Source: Hyphomicrobium sp.
GTDB taxonomy: Bacteria; Pseudomonadota; Alphaproteobacteria; Rhizobiales; Hyphomicrobiaceae
Reading direction: 5' to 3'
DNA: 64,000 bases
NCBI RefSeq assembly: GCF_019753045.1
Contig: NZ_JAIELN010000008.1
Location: 124,001 to 188,000 of the forward strand
Shown here: piece after piece, positions 44,474 through 53,008 of the stretch
How positions within the stretch are numbered: position 1 is the stretch's first letter
How the letters are laid out: each line of letters begins with the position of its first letter
Notes under the pieces: generated by a model
Told to the model about the DNA's origin: nothing
Seen by the model: the letters and a program-made list of their open reading frames with translations, nothing else
Database searches by the model: none
Program-made: the position numbers and the translations under genes

Positions 44474-45790
44474 ATGAGTGGAGCCTCAGCCACGTTCGAA
44501 CGGGACGCGAGAATTCTGAATGCGCGTCACGGCGATGTTAATCCCGGCGAGATCGCCATCGGGGTCATCATCGGCCGGACCTCGGAGTTTTTCGACTTCT
44601 TCGTCTACGCCATCGCGTCGGTCCTCGTTTTTCCGAAGCTCGTCTTTCCGCATCTCGATGCGCTGACCGGCACGCTTTATTCCTTCGCGATCTTCGCGCT
44701 CGCTTTCGTGGCGCGTCCGATCGGCACCGTCATCTTCATGGGTATCGATCGCGCCTACGGTAAGGGCGTGAAGCTGACCATCACGCTGTTCCTTCTCGGC
44801 AGTTCGACCGTCGCGATCGCGTTTCTTCCCGGCTACGAACAGATCGGCTGGGCATCGGCGTTTCTTCTCGCGGCTTTCCGCATCGGCCAGGGCCTTGCCC
44901 TCGGCGGCGAATGGGATGGTCTTCCCGCTCTGCTGGCGCTCAACGCGCCTGCAAAGCGGCGCGGCTGGTACGCGATGATTCCGCAACTTGGCGCGCCGCT
45001 CGGCTTGATCGTCGCAGCTGCACTTTTCGCCTATTTTGCATCGAACCTGTCGTCGGAAGATTTCCTCGGTTGGGGCTGGCGCTATCCGTTCTTCGTTGCC
45101 TTCGCGATCAACGTCGTTGCGCTCTTCGCACGGCTTCGCATGGTGGTGACGCCGGAATACACGGAGCACTTCGAGCACCGTGAACTCGAGCCGAAGCCTA
45201 TCGGCGAGACGATCCGCGCCGAGGGCGTGCACGTCGTCGTCGGTGCGTTCGCGCCCCTCGCGAGCTTCGCGCTCTTTCACATGGTCACGGTGTTCCCGCT
45301 TTCGTGGGTCTTCCTCTACACGGACCAGAGTCCGTCGCGCTTTCTTGTCATCGAGCTGATTGGCGCTGTCGTCGGTCTCGTCACTATCGTGCTCTCGGGA
45401 TATGTGGCTGATCGCGTCGGCCGTAGAAATCTGCTGTCGGCGACGGCGGCGGCCATCGCCGCGTTCAGCGGGTTCGCGCCGCAGCTTCTCAACGGCGGCG
45501 ACGTTGGCGAAATCATCTTCATGGTGTCCGGCTTCATTCTGCTCGGCCTGTCGTTCGGGCAGTCGTCGGGCGCGGTGGCGTCGAACTTCTCGAAGGCTTA
45601 TCGCTACACCGGATCGGCGTTGACGACGGACCTTGCTTGGCTCGTCGGCGCTGGGTTTGCACCGTTCGTCGCGCTTTATCTGTCGAGCAAGTTCGGTCTG
45701 ATGGCGGCGGGTGGGTACCTGCTCTCGGGCGCCGTGGTAACGCTGCTGGCGCTTGCGATGAGCCGTCAGCTCGAATCGACCGATCGCTAA
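44474..45790 (+). CDS. MFS transporter, metabolite:H+ symporter (ShiA-like)
   Basis: The 438-residue protein has 12 predicted helices and MHS-branch features such as GRTSEFFDFFVYAIASVLVFPKL near the start and the GFRIGQGLALGGEW-like FRIGQGLALGGEWDG motif, plus a second-half GYVADRVGRRNLL loop. MHS proteins carry carboxylates such as dicarboxylates or shikimate with protons. It is next to oxalate-related genes and may bring in an organic acid, though the substrate is not certain. Confidence 0.87.
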   Translation: MSGASATFERDARILNARHGDVNPGEIAIGVIIGRTSEFFDFFVYAIASVLVFPKLVFPHLDALTGTLYSFAIFALAFVARPIGTVIFMGIDRAYGKGVKLTITLFLLGSSTVAIAFLPGYEQIGWASAFLLAAFRIGQGLALGGEWDGLPALLALNAPAKRRGWYAMIPQLGAPLGLIVAAALFAYFASNLSSEDFLGWGWRYPFFVAFAINVVALFARLRMVVTPEYTEHFEHRELEPKPIGETIRAEGVHVVVGAFAPLASFALFHMVTVFPLSWVFLYTDQSPSRFLVIELIGAVVGLVTIVLSGYVADRVGRRNLLSATAAAIAAFSGFAPQLLNGGDVGEIIFMVSGFILLGLSFGQSSGAVASNFSKAYRYTGSALTTDLAWLVGAGFAPFVALYLSSKFGLMAAGGYLLSGAVVTLLALAMSRQLESTDR

Positions 45791-45813
45791 GTCTCTTCGA
45801 TCATTTCTGTTAT

Positions 45814-45850
45814 AAAAAACGCGCCCGGCTGTCAGCTGGGCGCGTTTTTT
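45814..45850. terminator. Bidirectional Rho-independent terminator
   Basis: A 17-bp inverted repeat with one G.U pair (AAAAAACGCGCCCGGCT with AGCTGGGCGCGTTTTTT) has A and T runs on both sides. It serves the convergent MFS and ligase genes. Confidence 0.9.
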
Positions 45851-45872
45851 ATCGTCAGCTTGTGCGCTCGCC

Positions 45873-47396
45873 TCAGGCGAGGCCGAGCTTCTGCGCCAGG
45901 CCGATGCGCTGAAGCTTGCCCGTCGCGCCTTTCGGAATTTCCGGCAAAAGCAGAATCTTGCGCGGCACCTTGTAGTTCGCCAAGCGCTCGCCGGCGAAAT
46001 CACGCAGCTCGCGTTCGGTTGCTTCCTGGCCTTCCCTGAGAACAACCGCAGCGGCGACGTCCTCGCCGAGCTTGTCGTGCGGCACGGCAAATGTGACGAC
46101 CTGCAGGACGGCGGGATGGTCCATCAGAACTTCGTCGACCTCGCGCGGTGATACCTTCTCGCCGCCGCGATTGATGATCTCTTTCAGGCGGCCCGTGATC
46201 GTGATGTAGCCGTCGGCATCGATCGTGCCCTGGTCGCCGGTGCGGAACCAGCTGTTGGTGAAGGCTTCGCCGTTCGCCTTGTCATTGTTCTCGTAGCCAG
46301 CGGTGACGTTGTCGCCGCGGATGACGATCTCGCCGACTTCGCCGGCTTTAAGCAAATTGCCCTCTGGGTCCATGATGGCGACCTCGGGTCCGGCGGCGAT
46401 GCCGACGGTGCCAGGCTTCCTGACGCCACCGATAGGGTTCGACGCCATTTGGTGCGACGCTTCGGTCATGCCGTACGCTTCGACGACGGGCGCGCCGAAT
46501 GCGGCTTCGAGCTCGGTGATGACTTGCGGCGGCAGTGACGATGACGACGAGCGAATGAAGCGCAGCTTATGACGCGCAATCGTTTCGCGATTGTGGCTGG
46601 CGCGGCCGACGATCGCCTGATGCATGGTCGGGACTGCCGTGTACCAAGTCGGCGCGGCCTCTTCCATTGCCAAGAAGAATTTGAGGGCATTGAAGCCGGG
46701 CGTGCAGAAGATCGAGCCGCCACGTGACAACGGCGCAAGCACGCCTGCGATGAGGCCGTGGATGTGGAAGAGCGGCATGATGTTGAGCGCGCGATCATCG
46801 GCCGTGAGGTTCAAGGCGGTCGCGATGTTCGAAGCGGATGCTGCGACGTTCCCGTGCGTCAGGGGCACGATCTTGGGACGAGACGTGGTGCCGGACGTGT
46901 GGAGGATCAGTGCGGTATCGTCGCTATCTGCCGGGCCAGGCCGTGCAGGCTGTTCGCGGTGGGCGGCAGTTGTCGAAAGCGTGAAGGCGCCCGCGCCGTG
47001 CGCGGGATCGGGCTTCAGCGTGATGATGGTGATGCCACGCTTTTCAGCAACGCCGACCGCGGGCGATGTGCTGCCTTCCTCGACGATGAGCGCCTTCGTG
47101 TTGATGTCCGACATGTAGAAGTCGAACTCGTCGGCACGATATGCGGGGTTGAGCGGCGCGGCGGTCGCGGCAGATGCGGTGGCAACGAATGCCGTTGCCA
47201 TTTCAGGGCCATTCGGAAGCACGATTGCGACGCGGTCTCCGCGGCCTATCCCAAACTCATTGAGGCGAGCGATCGTGCGCAAAACGAGCGTGCGAAAGCC
47301 CGCATACGTCAGCGGTTCGGTGCCCGAAGCTCGGATCGCCGGGGCTTGGTCGTCGCCCGCTTTGAGAAGGTCGTGAAGTGTCGTGCTCGTTGTCAT
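45873..47396 (-). CDS. AMP-forming acyl-CoA synthetase, oxalyl-CoA synthetase-like
   Basis: The 507-residue protein is an ANL-family ligase: AMP motif LHTSGTTSRPKIVPLTHGN, VVEAYGMTEASHQM, FRTGDQGTIDADGYITITGRLKEIINRGGEKVSP, and the terminal catalytic Lys region KGATGKLQR. The GMTEASHQMASNP pattern resembles the plant AAE3/bacterial oxalate-CoA ligase branch. It would activate oxalate (or a similar acid) with ATP and CoA. The PanE-like gene is 57 bases upstream on the same strand and an OxlT-type antiporter gene follows, which supports an oxalate role. Confidence 0.86.
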   Translation of the reverse strand: MTTSTTLHDLLKAGDDQAPAIRASGTEPLTYAGFRTLVLRTIARLNEFGIGRGDRVAIVLPNGPEMATAFVATASAATAAPLNPAYRADEFDFYMSDINTKALIVEEGSTSPAVGVAEKRGITIITLKPDPAHGAGAFTLSTTAAHREQPARPGPADSDDTALILHTSGTTSRPKIVPLTHGNVAASASNIATALNLTADDRALNIMPLFHIHGLIAGVLAPLSRGGSIFCTPGFNALKFFLAMEEAAPTWYTAVPTMHQAIVGRASHNRETIARHKLRFIRSSSSSLPPQVITELEAAFGAPVVEAYGMTEASHQMASNPIGGVRKPGTVGIAAGPEVAIMDPEGNLLKAGEVGEIVIRGDNVTAGYENNDKANGEAFTNSWFRTGDQGTIDADGYITITGRLKEIINRGGEKVSPREVDEVLMDHPAVLQVVTFAVPHDKLGEDVAAAVVLREGQEATERELRDFAGERLANYKVPRKILLLPEIPKGATGKLQRIGLAQKLGLA

Positions 47397-47453
47397 TTGT
47401 TGCTCGTGTTTCCGATGCCTCGCCATTTGTAGGCGTCGTTAGACTTTTTCAAC

Positions 47454-48458
47454 TCAGGCTTTTTCGATTCTCAGGCGGCCACCGTCGCGTGCCAGCGTGG
47501 CTGCAAGCAGCTTCACGCAGGCGTAAACCGTCTCGATTTGCGGGGTCGGGACGTTTGCGATCTGGCCCAGTTCGATGACTGAGCCAATCAGCGCATCGGC
47601 TTCGATGCCGCGGCCTGCCTCGATATCCTGAAGCATCGACGTTTTGTGCGGGCCGACGGCCTCAGCGCCCGCAATGCGTTTCTCCAACGGAATGCGGAAG
47701 CGAACGCCGAGAGCCTCGCCGACGGATTGGGCTTCGCGCATGAGGCGGGCCGCCGCGTCCCGCGTCGGCTGGAATTTGCAGATATCCTCAAGCGTAGCAT
47801 GCGTGAGGGCGCTGATCGGATTGAAGCTCAGATTGCCCCAGAGCTTGGTCCAGATCTCGGCGCGGATATCACCCGCGACAGGCGCCTTGAAGCCCGCCTT
47901 CTGCAGTGCCTCGGAAATACGCACTATGCGTTCAGTTTTCGAATTGTCGATTTCGGCGATCGAGAATCGGTTGCCTTCGATATGCTTAATGACGCCGGGC
48001 TCGGTTATCTCGGCAGCCGGATAAACCACGCTGCCGAGCACACGCTCTGCCGGCAGGTTGTCGGCGATGATGCCGCCGGGATCGACACTTTCGAGGCGGC
48101 GGCCTTCGTGCGGCCCGCTGACGCGCAAGAAATACCACCAGGGAATTCCGTTCTGTGCGGTGAGCACGGCGGTGTCGCGACCATACATCGCGGAAAGATC
48201 GCGAACGACGGCTGCGACCTGATGTGCCTTCATGCCGAGTATAACCAGATCCTGTTCAGACACATCCGCGATTTTGTCTGTCGCAGCGATGCGAGAGACG
48301 TTTTCGCGGCCATTCTCTTCGATCAGCTTCAGCCCATTCGCACGGATCGCGGCGAGATGTGGCCCGCGAGCGATGACCGTAACTTCTTCGCCAGACTGCG
48401 CGAGGCGCGCGGCTAGCAGTCCGCCGATACCGCCTGCACCGACGACACAAATTCTCAT
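47454..48458 (-). CDS. 2-dehydropantoate 2-reductase family protein (PanE/ApbA)
   Basis: The 334-residue protein has the NADP motif ICVVGAGGIGGLLAARLA, the catalytic Lys in GMKAHQV and the IWTKLWGNLSFNPISALTHAT segment, all typical of ketopantoate reductases. It may be a true PanE for pantothenate and CoA synthesis, or a paralogue acting on another 2-oxo acid. Its co-orientation with an oxalyl-CoA-type ligase favours a specialised role. Confidence 0.86.
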   Translation of the reverse strand: MRICVVGAGGIGGLLAARLAQSGEEVTVIARGPHLAAIRANGLKLIEENGRENVSRIAATDKIADVSEQDLVILGMKAHQVAAVVRDLSAMYGRDTAVLTAQNGIPWWYFLRVSGPHEGRRLESVDPGGIIADNLPAERVLGSVVYPAAEITEPGVIKHIEGNRFSIAEIDNSKTERIVRISEALQKAGFKAPVAGDIRAEIWTKLWGNLSFNPISALTHATLEDICKFQPTRDAAARLMREAQSVGEALGVRFRIPLEKRIAGAEAVGPHKTSMLQDIEAGRGIEADALIGSVIELGQIANVPTPQIETVYACVKLLAATLARDGGRLRIEKA

Positions 48459-48616
48459 TTAACTTAGTCCTTCACGTGTTGCGCAGCGCAGAAAACTTTG
48501 TCGCCGGTTCGCGTCAACGCTCCACTTGTCGAGCGTGATAATTCACGATTTATGTGCGGAGCGCTTTTTAGTGCGAAATCAAAAAGAATTACAAGCCTGA
48601 GGGAAGGCCCGTACTT

Positions 48617-49894
48617 ATGACAATTCAAGCGGAGTCCAGTGCTCCCACCTCGAGCTTTGCCGCCCAGTCGTCGAAGCGCTGGCTGCAGCTGCTTCTTGGC
48701 GTGCTGTGCATGACCATGATCGCTAACCTGCAATACGGTTGGACGCTCTTCGTCAATCCGATAGCCACCAAGTTCGGTTGGGAAATGGCGGCTATCCAAT
48801 GGGCCTTCACCATTTTCGTGTTGACGGAAACGTGGCTCATCCCCTTCGAAGGCTATCTCGAAGACAGGTTCGGACCGCGGCCGCTCGTGCTGTTCGGCGG
48901 TCTCATGGTCGGCATTTCGTGGGCGATGAACTCTTATGCGAACTCGCTCATGATGCTCTACGTCGCACAGGCGATCGGCGGCGTCGGCGCGGGCGCGGTT
49001 TACGGCACGTGTGTTGGAAACGCTCTCAAATGGTTTCCAGACCGGCGCGGCCTTGCGGCGGGTGTGACGGCCGCGGGCTTTGGAATGGGATCTGCGCTGA
49101 CGATCATTCCGATCTCTAAGGTCATTGCCGCCGACGGGTACGAAGCGGCGTTTCTCTATTTCGGGATTTTGCAATCCGTCGTCATCGTGATTGCGTCGTT
49201 CCTTCTCAAGTCGCCATCGAAGGAAGTGCTCGCGGCCCGGCCAGTGACGCTCGTCTCGGCGCGCCGGTCGTTCGCACCGACGGAGATGCTGAAGTCGCCG
49301 ATTTTCTGGGTCATGTATGCGATGTTCGTGATGATGGCGGCCGGCGGCTTGATGGCCACGGCGCAGCTCGCGCCGATCGCAAAAGACTTCAAGGTTGCGG
49401 ACGTCCCGGTGTCGCTTCTCGGCATTACGCTGCCGGCGTTGACGTTTGCGCTCTCTCTCGATCGCATTCTCAACGGCGTGACGCGGCCGTTCTTTGGTTG
49501 GGTCTCGGATAAGATCGGACGTGAGCAGACGATGTTCATCGCCTTCGGCATCGAGGGCGTCGGCATTCTCGCGCTCGGCCACTACGGGCATGATCCGATC
49601 ATGTTCGTGCTGTTGACGGGTCTCGTGTTCTTCGCGTGGGGTGAAATCTACAGCCTCTTCCCCGCGACGTGCGGCGATACGTTCGGCTCGAAATTCGCGA
49701 CGGCGAATGCCGGTCTTCTCTACACGGCGAAGGGAACTGCCGCGCTACTCGTGCCGTTCTCCAGCATCCTGACGCAATCGACGGGAAGCTGGCACGCCGT
49801 GTTCTACGCGGCGGCGGGAATGAATATCCTGGCGGCTGTTCTCGCGCTCTTGGTTTTGAAACCGATGCGCGAGCGGGCTTTGCGGAAGCAGTAA
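48617..49894 (+). CDS. Oxalate/formate antiporter family MFS transporter (OxlT-like)
   Basis: The 425-residue protein has 12 helices and the OxlT-family start QYGWTLFVNPIATKFGW, GGVGAGAVYGTCVGNALKWFPDRRGLAAG and the C-terminal YSLFPATCGDTFGSKFATANAGLLYTAKG. In Oxalobacter this exchanger imports oxalate and exports formate. ATG 48617 follows GAGGGAAGG. It is divergent from the PanE-like gene. The companion frc and oxc genes are not in the window. Confidence 0.9.
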   Translation: MTIQAESSAPTSSFAAQSSKRWLQLLLGVLCMTMIANLQYGWTLFVNPIATKFGWEMAAIQWAFTIFVLTETWLIPFEGYLEDRFGPRPLVLFGGLMVGISWAMNSYANSLMMLYVAQAIGGVGAGAVYGTCVGNALKWFPDRRGLAAGVTAAGFGMGSALTIIPISKVIAADGYEAAFLYFGILQSVVIVIASFLLKSPSKEVLAARPVTLVSARRSFAPTEMLKSPIFWVMYAMFVMMAAGGLMATAQLAPIAKDFKVADVPVSLLGITLPALTFALSLDRILNGVTRPFFGWVSDKIGREQTMFIAFGIEGVGILALGHYGHDPIMFVLLTGLVFFAWGEIYSLFPATCGDTFGSKFATANAGLLYTAKGTAALLVPFSSILTQSTGSWHAVFYAAAGMNILAAVLALLVLKPMRERALRKQ

Positions 49895-49927
49895 CGCGTC
49901 TCTAGATTTCAAATGCTTTGAAAGTCT

Positions 49928-49967
49928 CGAGCGAGCTGGAACCTCGTTCCGGCTCGTTCGCTTTTCT
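49928..49967. terminator. Rho-independent terminator after the OxlT-like gene
   Basis: A 15-bp stem with two G.U pairs (around GGAAC-CTC-GTTCC) is followed by CTTTTCT. It lies between convergent genes. Confidence 0.75.
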
Positions 49968-49975
49968 CCGAAACG

Positions 49976-50632
49976 TCACGCCGTTTGCGAGGGACCGCCG
50001 CGCTTTCTGAACAGCAAGGCGATTGCGAAACCTGCAGCAAAGCCGCCGACGTGGGCCATGTACGCGATGCCTCCGGTGTCGGCCGTCTCGGTCTCCGCAA
50101 CGGAGCCGACGCCGCTGAAGAGCTGCAGGACGATCCAGAAGCCGATAACGACCACCGCCGGCATCGAGATGACCTGGCGAACGACGAGCACGTCCACGCG
50201 TGATTTTGGAAACATCAGAATGTAGGCACCGAGCACGCCTGCAATTGCGCCTGACGCACCGACGTTCGGAATGCTTGAGCCTGTATTGAAGACGTATTGG
50301 GCGAACGTCGCGGCGATGCCGGCGGTCAAATAGAAGGCGAGATATTTTGCCGGGCCGAAGTTGTCCTCGACGTTATCGCCGAAGATATAGAGATAGAGCA
50401 TGTTGCCGAAGAGGTGCATCCAGCCGCCGTGCATGAACATGGCGGTGAAGATCGTGGGCCATTCCGTGGCCGGGCTTTGACTGAAGTGGCTTGGAATGAA
50501 CGCCCACTTTTCGACGAACGCGTCGCCGACGCTGAGTTCGACCAAAAAGACGAGGATGTTGGCCACTATCAGCGCGTAGTTGACGACGGGAGTGTTGAGT
50601 ACCGTCGAGTCGTCGTCGCCGATTGGAAACAT
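49976..50632 (-). CDS. Rhomboid family intramembrane serine protease
   Basis: The 218-residue protein has about six helices with FMHGGWMHLFGNMLYLYIFGDNVED, the catalytic Ser in GASGAIAGVLGAY and the catalytic His in YMAHVGGFAAGFA. It cleaves TM helices within the inner membrane. ATG 50632 is the first reliable start. The upstream ubiG gene ends 50 bases earlier on the same strand. Confidence 0.9.
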   Translation of the reverse strand: MFPIGDDDSTVLNTPVVNYALIVANILVFLVELSVGDAFVEKWAFIPSHFSQSPATEWPTIFTAMFMHGGWMHLFGNMLYLYIFGDNVEDNFGPAKYLAFYLTAGIAATFAQYVFNTGSSIPNVGASGAIAGVLGAYILMFPKSRVDVLVVRQVISMPAVVVIGFWIVLQLFSGVGSVAETETADTGGIAYMAHVGGFAAGFAIALLFRKRGGPSQTA

Positions 50633-50682
50633 GCCCGTCCCCTCAAGAAGCTGCGCCGTGCTCAACGCCGTTACTTGCCCGA

Positions 50683-51465
50683 TCAGGCTGGGTGTAGCTT
50701 CCGTGCCGACATCAGATAATTGACGCCGGTATCGGGGTTTCGGGTCCACACGTCCTGCAGCGGATTATACGTGATGCCTTCGAAGTGCGTGTCGGTCAGG
50801 CCGGCCGCCCTGACATATTGCCCGAGTTCTTCGGGCGTGATGAAGCGGTCCCATTGATGGGTGCCGCGCGGCAGCCAGCCGAGGACATACTCAGCGCCGA
50901 CGATCGCGAGAGCCCAGGCCTTGAGCGTCCGGTTGAGTGTCGAGAAAACCGCGATGCCACCGGGCGCGACCAAGGCCGCGCATTCGGCCATGAACTTCGC
51001 GGGGTCCGGAACGTGCTCGACGACTTCGAGACATGCGACGATATCGAACGAGCGGCCTTCGGCGACGAGGTCTTCGACGCGGGCTGCGCGGTAATCGATT
51101 GCCAGGCCCTGCGGTTCGGCGTGCGACTTCGCGATCGCGATGTTGCGTTCCGAGGGATCGATGGCGGTTACGGTTGCGCCCATACGGGCTAAGGGTTCGG
51201 CGACGAGGCCGCCACCGCAGCCGATATCGATCGCCGTCAGGCCGGACAGCGGCCTCAGGGCTTTGGCGTCGCGGCCGAACTGTGCCACCGCCGAATCGCG
51301 GATGAACGAGAGGCGTGGGGGGCCGATCTGGTGAAGGGGGCGGAATTTCCCCGTGGGGTTCCACCATTCGCTTGCGAGGCGAGAAAAACGCTCAACCTCT
51401 TCGCTATCGAGCGTTCGGTCGGCGGTTCCAGATCTTGGGGCTCCAGATTGTTGCGGTGCGGTCAT
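50683..51465 (-). CDS. ubiG: Ubiquinone biosynthesis O-methyltransferase
   Basis: The 260-residue protein has the SAM motif IDIGCGGGLVAEPLARMGATVTAID and the UbiG pattern FSRLASEWWNPTGKFRPLHQIGPPRLSFI, plus PRGTHQWDRFITPEEL. It does both O-methylations in ubiquinone synthesis. It is divergent from lysC, as in many alphaproteobacteria. Confidence 0.96.
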   Translation of the reverse strand: MTAPQQSGAPRSGTADRTLDSEEVERFSRLASEWWNPTGKFRPLHQIGPPRLSFIRDSAVAQFGRDAKALRPLSGLTAIDIGCGGGLVAEPLARMGATVTAIDPSERNIAIAKSHAEPQGLAIDYRAARVEDLVAEGRSFDIVACLEVVEHVPDPAKFMAECAALVAPGGIAVFSTLNRTLKAWALAIVGAEYVLGWLPRGTHQWDRFITPEELGQYVRAAGLTDTHFEGITYNPLQDVWTRNPDTGVNYLMSARKLHPA

Positions 51466-51661
51466 TATCCTCTCCGGTCTTGAGCCCTACTCGTGAGCCG
51501 GGCGCGCATATTGTCAAGCGATTGTCCGATCTTGCCGGGCCCAGGGCAGTTGCAGGGGGGCGCGTGAGCGGTTAAGAAGCGCCGGACTCAATCCAAATCT
51601 CATTACGCGTTTGGCCCCTATCCGGGTCCGAGCGGGTTTGCTCAGGGAAAGCGCTTCGCCG

Positions 51662-52924
51662 ATGGCGACGGTAGTCATGAAATTTGGCGGTACCTCCGTC
51701 GCCAATATCGAACGGATTCAAAATGTCGCTCGCCACGTGAAGCGCGAGATCGATGCCGGCAATAAGGTTGCCGTCGTCGTTTCGGCCATGTCGGGGGTGA
51801 CGAACCAGCTCGTCGCCTGGGTCAAGGATGCGTCTCCCCTTTACGACGCCCGGGAATACGACGCCGTGGTCGCAACCGGCGAGCAAGTGACGGCAGGCCT
51901 TCTTGCGATCACGCTTCAGGGCATGGGCCTCAGGGCGCGCTCGTGGACGGGCTGGCAAGTCCCCGTGAAGACGAATGCCGCGCACGGCACGGCGCGCATC
52001 ACGGAAATTCCGGGCGCTCAGATCAAAAAGGCCATCGAGGGTGGCGAAATCGCGGTCGTTACCGGCTTCCAGGGAATCGAGCCGCTCGAGAAGCGGATTT
52101 CGACGCTCGGCCGCGGCGGCTCCGATACGAGCGCCGTTGCGATTGCCGTCGCGCTCGAAGCGGACGTATGCGACATTTATACCGACGTCGACGGCGTCTA
52201 TACGACGGACCCACGCATCGTTCCGAAGGCAAGGCGCCTCGCCAAGATCTCGTATGAAGAAATGCTCGAGATGGCGTCCCTCGGATCGAAGGTCTTGCAG
52301 ACCCGTTCCGTCGAGCTGGCGATGGTCTACAAAGTGAGAACGCGTGTTCTCTCGAGCTTTGTCGCGCCCGACGGCATGAAGGCCTTCAGCCCCGACAATA
52401 TCGAAGATATCGGCACTATCGTATGCGACGAGGATGAGATCGTGGAACAGCAAGTCGTGAGCGGCATCGCCTATGCGAAGGACGAAGCCAAGGTTACTCT
52501 GCTCAAGGTTGACGATAAGCCGGGCGTCGCCGCTCGGATTTTCGGGCCGCTCGCGGACGCGAACATCAACGTCGACATGATCGTCCAGAACGTCGGCGCC
52601 GACGGCAAGCATACGGACATGACGTTTACCGTTCAGGCGGCCGAGCTTACGCGCGCGATCGACGTCTTGAAGAAGGCGAAGGCCGACATCGGCCATTTCG
52701 ACATCAAGAGCTCAGCCGACATCGTGAAAATTTCGGTTATCGGCGTCGGGATGCGCAGCCACGCGGGCGTGGCGGCGCAGATGTTCAAGGTGCTCTCGGA
52801 GAAGGGCATCAACATTCACGCCATTTCGACGTCTGAGATCAAAGTCAGTGTATTGATCGAAGCGGCGTATGCGGAGCTTGCCGTTCGCGCATTACATTCC
52901 GCCTACGGGCTCGACAACGATTAG
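51662..52924 (+). CDS. lysC: Aspartate kinase
   Basis: The 420-residue protein has the aspartokinase start VMKFGGTSVANIERI, the GRGGSDTSAVAIA motif, and two C-terminal ACT domains (starting near VTLLKVDDKPGVAARIF and ISVIGVGMRSHAGVAAQMF). It makes aspartyl phosphate for lysine, threonine and methionine; the ACT domains suggest feedback control by lysine and/or threonine. ATG 51662 (MATVVMK) is the usual start. Confidence 0.96.
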   Translation: MATVVMKFGGTSVANIERIQNVARHVKREIDAGNKVAVVVSAMSGVTNQLVAWVKDASPLYDAREYDAVVATGEQVTAGLLAITLQGMGLRARSWTGWQVPVKTNAAHGTARITEIPGAQIKKAIEGGEIAVVTGFQGIEPLEKRISTLGRGGSDTSAVAIAVALEADVCDIYTDVDGVYTTDPRIVPKARRLAKISYEEMLEMASLGSKVLQTRSVELAMVYKVRTRVLSSFVAPDGMKAFSPDNIEDIGTIVCDEDEIVEQQVVSGIAYAKDEAKVTLLKVDDKPGVAARIFGPLADANINVDMIVQNVGADGKHTDMTFTVQAAELTRAIDVLKKAKADIGHFDIKSSADIVKISVIGVGMRSHAGVAAQMFKVLSEKGINIHAISTSEIKVSVLIEAAYAELAVRALHSAYGLDND

Positions 52925-52949
52925 ACGGGCGCTCTTCCAAGCCCCGTCT
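52923..52949 (+). terminator. Possible terminator after lysC
   Basis: AGACGGG and CCCGTCT form a 7-bp stem around a 13-base loop, followed by CTTTG. It is weak. Confidence 0.3.
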
Positions 52950-53008
52950 CTTTGCGGATATGAAACAATCTGCGGCAGCAGTCTGCCGGCGGGACGGTTG
53001 GCAAGGTT

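Noticed and set aside
44486-46090. Very long minus-strand open frame (534 codons) opposite the MFS gene
   Set aside because: It is antisense to a clear transporter gene and a ligase gene, has low-complexity Arg/Asp/Glu-rich composition, and no family motif; it is a shadow frame from high-GC codon bias.
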